Source: JBCAWW01 sp039024315
GTDB taxonomy: Bacteria > Bacteroidota > Bacteroidia > J057
DNA length: 16,399 bases
Reading direction: 5' to 3'
Assembly: GCA_039024315.1 (NCBI GenBank)
Contig: JBCCQN010000185.1
Coordinates: forward strand, 1-16,399
The notes beneath the pieces are model-generated. The model was given only the letters and a program-made list of their open reading frames with translations, ran no database searches and was not told the DNA's origin. Position numbers and translations under genes: made by a program. Positions 5,830 to 11,714 of this stretch are shown piece by piece (position 1 is the stretch's first letter; every line of letters begins with the position of its first letter).

Positions 5830-7392
5830 CTAGGGCAAAAGCACCTTCTTACGATATACCCTCTCGGAGCTCTCTAAACTCAGTACATAGATGCCTTGAC
5901 TCAAATCTGAAAGACTAAAGTTCTGGCGTTCTCCGAAGGAGGCCAATTCAGCCCTTAGCACTTCCCGTCCCTGAAGATCAAAAAGGCGCACTTGACTTTG
6001 GCTCAGCTCACAATCGGTTTGGATATACAGCTCTTTGGCAAGGGGATCTATCCAGTCAAATAGTTGACAATCAGCGCCAAATGATTCAATAGCAGTGGCT
6101 TGCGTTTGAATTTCACTCACTGCGGCACTGCCATGGATGAGGCCAGCATTTTCGGCAAGGGTTGCCACACTAGCTTGGATTACTTGGCTCATAAAAGTCA
6201 TATTTAAGCTTCCTACGGTATCATTGACTGAATGGTAATAAGGATTTCGAAATTCTGAACCGTCAGTGATCATTAGAGCGGGGATTCCAGCATCCCAAAA
6301 AACAGAATGATCGCTCCTACGCAAATCTGGCGCAATTTGGCCATTGCCAGGAACGGCTACTGAAACGACCTTTAGGTCCGAAACATACTGATTGGCGGCA
6401 CTTTCATAAGCGTTCATCAAGTTACTAGAAGCTTGGTTAGCCACATTAGTAATAAAATTGCCACGAAAGCTATCCGCTGCTACAGTGTTATAAGCATTGG
6501 GAAACAGTTGGTTGAATCCGGTCGGAAAAGACTGAGTATTGGGATCATTGTCGTAGTAGCCAATCATCTCTAAATTGAGAAATCCTAATACGTTATCAGT
6601 TGCTGGTAGTCCTCCATTATTGACATAGGCAAAGCTCCCTAGGAGCCCTTCCTCCTCTAGATCAAACGCCAAATAACGAATGCTTTTTTCACTTATGTAA
6701 GGGCTCAACACCCTAGCCACTTCTAAGGTTCCGACGGTACCGGAAGCATTGTCATCTGCGCCTGGCGTATTTGGTACCCCATCATAGTGAGCCCCCACAA
6801 TGTAAACCTGCTGCTCATCCTCTACTCCAGATTGTTGGCCGATTAGGTTTACGGCTTGATAGTTTTGGTATGGCTCTTCTTGACGAGCGTGTAATAAACC
6901 CAAAGAGGCAAATCTATTGTCAAGACTATCTTGAATTTGCTGCAAAAAGGGAAGTTGATTAGAGCGATGTCTAGATTGAGCAAAATAAGTCAGGTCCTGC
7001 TTAATGCGAACACTATCCACCTGATCTACAATGGCTTGTATATCCACTGATACCCGATCATCTACCGCTACTTTGACGCGATGCATGGCAACAAAGATCG
7101 GCTGGGGTGCATCCCAATAGATCGCTTTTTGATTGCCGGCGATGACCGGAAAACCAATTTCACCTATGGCATCTGAGCTAATATTACGGAAGCTCACGCC
7201 TTCATCTTCAGAAAGTAATAATCGCACATTGAGGGAATCATTTTCCGCATCGGCAACATCATAGACCACCGTCAGGCGATTGTTTTCGAAGCTAAAGGAA
7301 GCCTTGAGATTACTTATGACGGGAATTTGATTTTGGGCCAATAGGGCTCCGCTAAATAAAAGAGCTAAGAGAAGGATAGAATAGGTTTTCAT
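5830..7392 (-). CDS. Secreted M28-family zinc metallopeptidase with T9SS domain
   Basis: The start is ATG at 7392, giving the signal peptide MKTYSILLLALLFSGALLAQ; the TTG 30 bases upstream lies in the T-tract of a terminator and is rejected. Of 520 residues, about 22-115 form an Ig-like beta domain. About 125-420 are an M28 aminopeptidase/carboxypeptidase domain: GAHYDGVPNTPGADDNASG (200-218) supplies the His and bridging Asp ligands, DLEEEGLLGS (244-253) the catalytic and metal-binding Glu pair, LNLEMIGYYD (272-281) a further acidic ligand, and YYHSVNDT (385-392) the last His. All expected ligands look present, so it should be an active exopeptidase. The last 80 residues are a T9SS type A domain (VRLFDLQGREVLRAEL ... 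GIYVLSLES). It lies 28 bases downstream of the small gene's terminator, and I see no clear promoter of its own. Confidence 0.9.
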   Translation of the reverse strand: MKTYSILLLALLFSGALLAQNQIPVISNLKASFSFENNRLTVVYDVADAENDSLNVRLLLSEDEGVSFRNISSDAIGEIGFPVIAGNQKAIYWDAPQPIFVAMHRVKVAVDDRVSVDIQAIVDQVDSVRIKQDLTYFAQSRHRSNQLPFLQQIQDSLDNRFASLGLLHARQEEPYQNYQAVNLIGQQSGVEDEQQVYIVGAHYDGVPNTPGADDNASGTVGTLEVARVLSPYISEKSIRYLAFDLEEEGLLGSFAYVNNGGLPATDNVLGFLNLEMIGYYDNDPNTQSFPTGFNQLFPNAYNTVAADSFRGNFITNVANQASSNLMNAYESAANQYVSDLKVVSVAVPGNGQIAPDLRRSDHSVFWDAGIPALMITDGSEFRNPYYHSVNDTVGSLNMTFMSQVIQASVATLAENAGLIHGSAAVSEIQTQATAIESFGADCQLFDWIDPLAKELYIQTDCELSQSQVRLFDLQGREVLRAELASFGERQNFSLSDLSQGIYVLSLESSERVYRKKVLLP

Positions 7393-7420
7393 GTTTGGGG
7401 AATTTGCAGGATAAAATAAC

Positions 7421-7449
7421 AAAAAAGTCGTTCCGCAAAGCGAAACGAC
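7421..7449 (-). terminator. Intrinsic terminator of the small basic protein gene
   Basis: On the minus strand GTCGTTTCGC - TTT - GCGGAACGAC (10-bp stem, one mismatch) is followed by T6, 27 bases after the stop codon. The core CGTTCCGCAAAGCG (7429-7442 on +) matches the right arm of composite repeat A (2728-2741) exactly, so the terminator may derive from that repeat family. Confidence 0.8.
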
Positions 7450-7476
7450 CTTGATGTATCTTGCTAAGAAGCGAAA

Positions 7477-7653
7477 TTAGGCTTTAGCCTGAGCTTCTTT
7501 AATTTTTGCTTCTAGAGAGCGGATAACTTCTAGGTTACCTTGCTCAAGCGATTGCTTCAACCCAAAAGTTTGTGGGTTGGTTTTCAAAGCGAATAGTCTG
7601 CGCTTAGACTTGCCACGCTTACGTAATTTCTTTGTGGTGAATTTTTTTGCCAT
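7477..7653 (-). CDS. Small basic protein (58 aa), possible ribosomal or nucleic-acid-binding protein
   Basis: ATG at 7653 opens a 58-codon frame starting MAKKFTTKKLRKRGKSKRRL and ending KEAQAKA. It has 17 Lys/Arg against 4 Glu and no Asp. The first 24 residues are almost all basic or polar, followed by a turn (NPQTFG) and a helical C-terminus (LEVIRSLEAKIKEAQAKA). This looks like a small ribosomal protein: basic tail plus short helix, MAKK start. It is not a standard bL or bS protein that I recognise. Bacteroidota ribosomes are known to carry an extra lineage-specific protein (bL38, described from Flavobacterium), which this could be; I cannot confirm that from memory of its sequence. It has its own exact-consensus promoter and strong terminator, consistent with a highly expressed single gene. 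It lies between NdpA-like and M28 genes. Confidence 0.75.
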   Translation of the reverse strand: MAKKFTTKKLRKRGKSKRRLFALKTNPQTFGLKQSLEQGNLEVIRSLEAKIKEAQAKA

Positions 7654-7717
7654 GATCTATTTCATTTAAAAATGACCTTCATAAAGAGTCGCAGATGCAC
7701 TTTGCAAAAGCGGAACG

Positions 7718-7747
7718 CAAAGGTATAAATTATTCAATGGGAATCAA
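7718..7747 (-). promoter_or_regulatory. Bacteroidota-type promoter for the small basic protein
   Basis: On the minus strand, TTG (7745-7747) - 19 bases - TACCTTTG (7718-7725) fits the Bacteroidota housekeeping promoter TTG-N19-TAnnTTTG exactly. The -33 TTG overlaps the TGA stop of the preceding NdpA-like gene. Transcription would start near 7711, giving a leader of about 55 bases to the ATG at 7653. No Shine-Dalgarno sequence is visible, as usual in this phylum. Confidence 0.75.
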
Positions 7748-8802
7748 AATTCTTCCTTGGTATAATATACTTTATAGTAGTACATATCTTTTTGCTCATC
7801 GTAGGCACGTTCGACAAAGGTCGCCGCTTCATCAGTATTTTTTTGCGGCAGGACGATTTGGATGCCATTATCGAGCTTAATGACGGTTTTGAAGTGCTTT
7901 TTCATTTGCCGCACGGCAAATTTCGAGATAGAAAAAGGCTCTTCATATTTGAGTTGATTATCTTCCTCATAGGACTCTCTAAAATGATCAAAGGCTTCTC
8001 TTTGCTCCATTTTTTCCATTACATCGGCCCGAAAATCATCGACATCGAAGTTTTCAGACTTGTTAAAGTAATTCATGGACTTATTGAGAAAGAGCACTTG
8101 CTCTTTACGATCTTCCCCCTCTGCGAGGACGTTTTCACAAAAATCTTTGGCGAGATTGAGGTAAGATTGAGTCTGGAAGCTGTTGTCTTGGATCCTCTGG
8201 ACTCCGAGAAATTCATCTCGCCAGTACTGGGTGTCTTCGCTATTTTGGTTGACCATCAGTACGGTATAGCCATCATCCGCAAAGGTATTGAAGATAAGGC
8301 AGCCCTTATCTAGCTTTTTAGTGTGGATGCCCTGCTCAATGCGCAGATCCATCTGCTCTGCCTCTGCGTTTTCACTGAGGTGGAGAAAGATATCTTTGTG
8401 TTCCGTTTTGAATATACCAATGGCTTCTAGTTCCACCTCATCTACCATACACTCCCGAAAGTGCGCCACGTACAGTTCCCCACTTTTAATATGCGGATGA
8501 ATAGAAGTCTGATAAAGATGCGTGAGAATATTGGAGGATTCTTTGACAAACTCCTTGCGACTTCTTTCGAAGATTCGCCGACAATAAGTGTAAACCTCAT
8601 TCATCTCCAAATCTGTCTCATGCGAGAACTTAAAAAACTCGTCAGATTTGAAGGGTTTCAAGAAGAAATCCTCTAAAATCTGCATAGTTTGCTCTTCTAA
8701 TGGATAAATATCTTTAGCGGCAAGCACTCCTTCATTACGAACTTTATTACCCGCACGGTGTACTGTCAAAGTGGTTAGGCGAGCTTGCGAGAGATCAAAC
8801 AT
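7744..8802 (-). CDS. Nucleoid-associated protein, NdpA/YejK family
   Basis: This 352-residue protein matches the Bacteroidota branch of the NdpA (YejK, PF04245) family from end to end: MFDLSQARLTTLTVHRAGNK at the N-terminus, then FFLKPFKSDEFFKFSH, SGELYVAHFRECMVDE, EAIGIFKTEHKDIFL, KLDKGCLIFNTFADDGY, TQYWRDEFLGVQRIQD and LNKSMNYFNKSENFDV. Members bind the nucleoid; the molecular role is poorly defined, and in E. coli YejK has been linked to topoisomerase activity. No signal peptide or membrane segment is seen, so it is cytoplasmic. ATG at 8802 gives the family's usual N-terminus. It runs to a stop that overlaps the next gene's promoter, with no clear terminator between. Length is normal for the family. 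Confidence 0.9.
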   Translation of the reverse strand: MFDLSQARLTTLTVHRAGNKVRNEGVLAAKDIYPLEEQTMQILEDFFLKPFKSDEFFKFSHETDLEMNEVYTYCRRIFERSRKEFVKESSNILTHLYQTSIHPHIKSGELYVAHFRECMVDEVELEAIGIFKTEHKDIFLHLSENAEAEQMDLRIEQGIHTKKLDKGCLIFNTFADDGYTVLMVNQNSEDTQYWRDEFLGVQRIQDNSFQTQSYLNLAKDFCENVLAEGEDRKEQVLFLNKSMNYFNKSENFDVDDFRADVMEKMEQREAFDHFRESYEEDNQLKYEEPFSISKFAVRQMKKHFKTVIKLDNGIQIVLPQKNTDEAATFVERAYDEQKDMYYYKVYYTKEEF

Positions 8803-8878
8803 AGCAAATAAGAAATTGGATTTTTGAGAGCGTGAAATAGCACAATCTAAGGCAACAAATCAACCGATTGCCGATCTC

Positions 8879-9985
8879 TTAAAGGGGTTTATAACGAGAT
8901 TCTTTAAAGATCTTTTCATAATCTGTAATGGCCATCAAATCTTCAAGCGTCAAACTAGGGTTTCGCTCCATATAAGCTTTGACCATTTTCCAGCCACAAT
9001 ACTCCCCTATTCTAGGGGCAGATTCAATAGACAACTGAGTGGTGTAAGGCTTATCGGTAAGATAATCGCGATGAACCCGAAAATCCGCTTCATAGAGCAG
9101 TGGAATTAGCTCTTTGTAGATCCTTGCTTCATAATAGTCAGCCCACTCCATTTGAGCGCTAGAATACTGAAAGCGTAGAGAATCAGGCGTATAAGGTAAA
9201 ATGGTCTCAATGAAATATTGTTTAACACCAGCGCGCACCATCTTATCAATTAGTCGGGGTTGTTTTTTGGCTTCTAATGGAGGAATCATCCCCTCTGCAA
9301 TCTCATGGACCATTTGTACTGGCAGATATTCGGGTCGGCATCTTTTGAGCTGATATCGAGCAACATTGGGAGGGTAAAATCGAAAACTATCCCCCAAAAA
9401 ATAATGCAACCCAATACTAAACTGCCCCCTTGGCAAGGGTACCATTTGATCGGCGGTACGCCAATCGCCATCCGGGACATAGCCGGAAACATGTGTAGTA
9501 AAGTCGGGAAACGATAAATCTTTTAGATGCAAGGTCATCCGTTTTAAAGGGGGAGTAATTAGCTCTTCCACTGAACCACTATAAGGATAGACTTTCTTGA
9601 TAGTGTCTAGCAGTTCATACATCTGCGGATTGGCCAAAATAGGAATCAATTGAGAGGCTAATAAACTATCCAGATCTGCAGTCGTCAAACTATCCTTTTC
9701 ATCGCGTAGTAACATGGGTAAATACTGCTCAATACCCATCAAATCGTAAAAGAATTGACGCTTGGGTTGTAGGTATTGTTCATAGGCCGTGAATGCCTCT
9801 AGCGTATCATTTTGTTGCAAAGCAAAGGCACATTCCCACATTAAACTATCTACTCTTTCGACTTCTACATTGAGAATCACATCTTTAATATCGTCATCGG
9901 GAATTTCCTCACAGGCGGTAAGGGTGAGGCCTAGGCTCAAAATTATTATGAAGGCCCGAAATATGTATTTTATATCGTACAACAT
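8879..9985 (-). CDS. gldB: GldB-like gliding motility lipoprotein
   Basis: This 368-residue protein has a lipoprotein signal (FIIILSLGLTLTAC, Cys at about 25 followed by EE). The body fits the GldB family: an acidic N-terminal part, then DWRTADQMVPLPRGQFSIGLHYFLGDSFRFYPP..., an L.RC.PEYLPVQMVHEIAEGM block, and SAPRIGEYCGWKMVKAYMERNPSLTLEDLM near the C-terminus. GldB is essential for gliding in Flavobacterium and is found widely in Bacteroidota; its biochemical role is unsettled. The HEIAEG stretch looks like a remnant of the HExxH-type site of distantly related metallopeptidase-like families, but lacks the second His, so I do not call it a protease. In flavobacteria gldB sits beside gldC; here no gldC is nearby. 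The gene is divergent from the sigma-54 activator. Confidence 0.8.
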   Translation of the reverse strand: MLYDIKYIFRAFIIILSLGLTLTACEEIPDDDIKDVILNVEVERVDSLMWECAFALQQNDTLEAFTAYEQYLQPKRQFFYDLMGIEQYLPMLLRDEKDSLTTADLDSLLASQLIPILANPQMYELLDTIKKVYPYSGSVEELITPPLKRMTLHLKDLSFPDFTTHVSGYVPDGDWRTADQMVPLPRGQFSIGLHYFLGDSFRFYPPNVARYQLKRCRPEYLPVQMVHEIAEGMIPPLEAKKQPRLIDKMVRAGVKQYFIETILPYTPDSLRFQYSSAQMEWADYYEARIYKELIPLLYEADFRVHRDYLTDKPYTTQLSIESAPRIGEYCGWKMVKAYMERNPSLTLEDLMAITDYEKIFKESRYKPL

Positions 9986-10139
9986 TGAATAAGATTATTC
10001 TGATTAAGAACCCCAAATTAACACAAATATTGTATCTAAAAAACCACAATAATTTCAGGCTGATATAATATTTTTTTATACATCGCTTGCTTTTGTGGAC
10101 AGTCAAAATTATAATTGTACTCAAATAGATACATAATAG

Positions 10140-11498
10140 ATGGCCAAAATTTTAATCATAGATGATGAAGAGGTAATTCGCAGTACGCTGCAAGAGATCT
10201 TAGAATACGAAGATTACAAGATCGATACAGCTTCTGATGGCAAAGAAGGATTAGATATGCTTCTCGCCAAGGATTATGACTGCATCATTTGCGACATCAA
10301 AATGCCAAAGATGAATGGTTTGGAAGTACTCGAAAAGGCAATTGAGCAAAAACCGAGTTCTACCTTCGTCATGATCTCAGGGCATGGAACGATAGAAACC
10401 GCGGTCGAGGCAACGAAAAAAGGAGCCTACGACTTTATTGAGAAGCCACCAGATCTCAACCGTCTGCTACTGACCGTCAGAAACGCGATTGAAAAAACGG
10501 ATCTAGTAGTAGAGACCAAAAAGCTCAAGCGTAAGATCAGTAAGGTACGTCCAATCATCGGTGAGTCTCCTGTGATGCAAAAGATTCAAGAGACCATTGA
10601 TCGAGTAGCCCCAACTGATGCGCGAGTCCTCGTTACGGGTAGCAACGGCACGGGTAAAGAACTAGTAGCTCGCTGGATACACGAAAAATCCCCTCGTCAT
10701 ACAGGCCCGATTGTTGAAGTAAACTGCGCCGCAATCCCATCTGAATTGATCGAAAGTGAACTATTTGGCCATGAAAAGGGCTCTTTTACAGGCGCATATA
10801 AACAACGTATCGGCAAATTCGAGCAAGCCAACGGCGGTACTCTATTTTTGGACGAGATTGGCGATATGAGCCTGTCTGCCCAAGCCAAAGTGCTCAGAGC
10901 CTTGCAAGAAAATCGTATTACTCGTATCGGTAGCGACAAGCAGATTGCGGTTGATGTGCGGATCGTTTCGGCGACCAATAAGGACCTTCTGCAGGAAATT
11001 GAAGAAGGTAACTTCCGTGAGGACTTATACCACCGTCTATCGGTCATCTTGGTCCACGTACCGCATCTCAAAGATCGCCGAGATGATATTCCAGATATTG
11101 CAAATGCTTTCCTGAAGGAGATCGGTAAAGACTATGGCATGCCCAATCTTAAGATCACAGACAGCGCCATGCGTGAGCTGCAAAAGCTTGAGTGGACGGG
11201 TAATGTCCGTGAACTTCGCAATGTTATCGAGCGCTTAGCCATTCTTTCCAATGGAGAGATCAGCGAACAGGACGTGCTTGACTATGCTGTTCCCCGCAAA
11301 CGAAAAGTAGCGACAGCTTCTATTTACGAGGACTTCGACAAGTTCCAAAGCTTTAAGGATCACGTAGAAGCTGAATTTATCAAGAAGAAACTGGAGTCCA
11401 ATACTTGGAATATTTCAAAGACTGCCGAGCAGCTAGATATCCAAAGGAGTCACCTGTATAACAAAATGGAGAAGTACGGCATCAAGCGTAACGATTAA
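10140..11498 (+). CDS. NtrC-family sigma-54-dependent response regulator
   Basis: This 452-residue protein has three domains. The receiver domain (1-120) has the acidic pair in IIDDE, phosphoacceptor Asp52 (CDIKMP), Ser80 and Lys102 (EKPP). The AAA+ domain (about 138-370) has Walker A GSNGTGKE (167-174), the sigma-54 contact loop GSFTGA (214-219), Walker B TLFLDE (234-239), FREDLYHRLSV and the sensor-2 segment GNVRELRNVIERL. A Fis-type helix-turn-helix closes the protein (WNISKTAEQLDIQRSHLYNKM). It should activate sigma-54 promoters when phosphorylated. The loop has Ser where GAFTGA has Ala, a change found in some working activators. No histidine kinase lies in the window, so it is an orphan here. 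It is divergently transcribed from the GldB-like gene and ends at a strong terminator. Confidence 0.95.
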   Translation: MAKILIIDDEEVIRSTLQEILEYEDYKIDTASDGKEGLDMLLAKDYDCIICDIKMPKMNGLEVLEKAIEQKPSSTFVMISGHGTIETAVEATKKGAYDFIEKPPDLNRLLLTVRNAIEKTDLVVETKKLKRKISKVRPIIGESPVMQKIQETIDRVAPTDARVLVTGSNGTGKELVARWIHEKSPRHTGPIVEVNCAAIPSELIESELFGHEKGSFTGAYKQRIGKFEQANGGTLFLDEIGDMSLSAQAKVLRALQENRITRIGSDKQIAVDVRIVSATNKDLLQEIEEGNFREDLYHRLSVILVHVPHLKDRRDDIPDIANAFLKEIGKDYGMPNLKITDSAMRELQKLEWTGNVRELRNVIERLAILSNGEISEQDVLDYAVPRKRKVATASIYEDFDKFQSFKDHVEAEFIKKKLESNTWNISKTAEQLDIQRSHLYNKMEKYGIKRND

Positions 11499-11523
11499 TA
11501 CGTTTTTTGTCGTCGGCAAATGC

Positions 11524-11563
11524 AGCGGCCTACTCCCTTTAGGATGTAGGCCGCTCGTTTTTT
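11524..11563 (+). terminator. Intrinsic terminator of the NtrC-type regulator gene
   Basis: AGCGGCCTAC (11524-11533) pairs perfectly with GTAGGCCGCT (11546-11555), a 10-bp GC-rich stem with a 12-base loop, then CG and T6. It begins 26 bases after the stop codon. Confidence 0.9.
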
Positions 11564-11586
11564 ATCCGCTAGTTTGGCTTGGGAGG

Positions 11587-11695
11587 GCTGCTTCGCAGAA
11601 CGCTTATCCCACAGGTGCGGCATGTATGTGCGCACCTACCGCTAGTGATTCGAGTGAGTGCAGCGATGAGAATTTCAAACGTTCTGCGCAGCAGC
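11587..11695. repeat. Composite intergenic repeat C
   Basis: The ends GCTGCTTCGCAGAACG (11587-11602) and CGTTCTGCGCAGCAGC (11680-11695) are 16-base inverted repeats with one mismatch. A GTAG-type REP hairpin lies at 11614-11639. The left 20 bases (11587-11606) are identical to 5577-5596 in repeat B. At 109 bp it is the most compact copy. It sits between the regulator's terminator and the stop of the convergent penicillin-binding protein gene. Confidence 0.8.
11614..11639 (-). repeat. GTAG-type REP hairpin 4
   Basis: Minus-strand GTAGGTGCGC starts the arm, and the arms GGTGCG (11614-11619) and CGCACC (11631-11636) pair perfectly; the 11-base centre is only partly paired. It shares GTAGGTGCG with hairpin 3. 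Confidence 0.6.
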
Positions 11696-11714
11696 TAAGA
11701 CGAAAGCCAAGCGC

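Noticed and set aside
5677..5877. 66-codon open frame on the plus strand
   Set aside because: It lies across repeat B and runs into the antisense of the M28 gene, with no recognisable start signal or protein features.
7792..8313. 173-codon plus-strand frame antisense to the NdpA-like gene
   Set aside because: It is the complement of a well-conserved gene and shows no family match of its own.
8803..8878. GGCAA...TTGCC hairpin after the GldB-like gene as a terminator
   Set aside because: Only a 5-bp stem with an 11-12-base loop and no T-tract.
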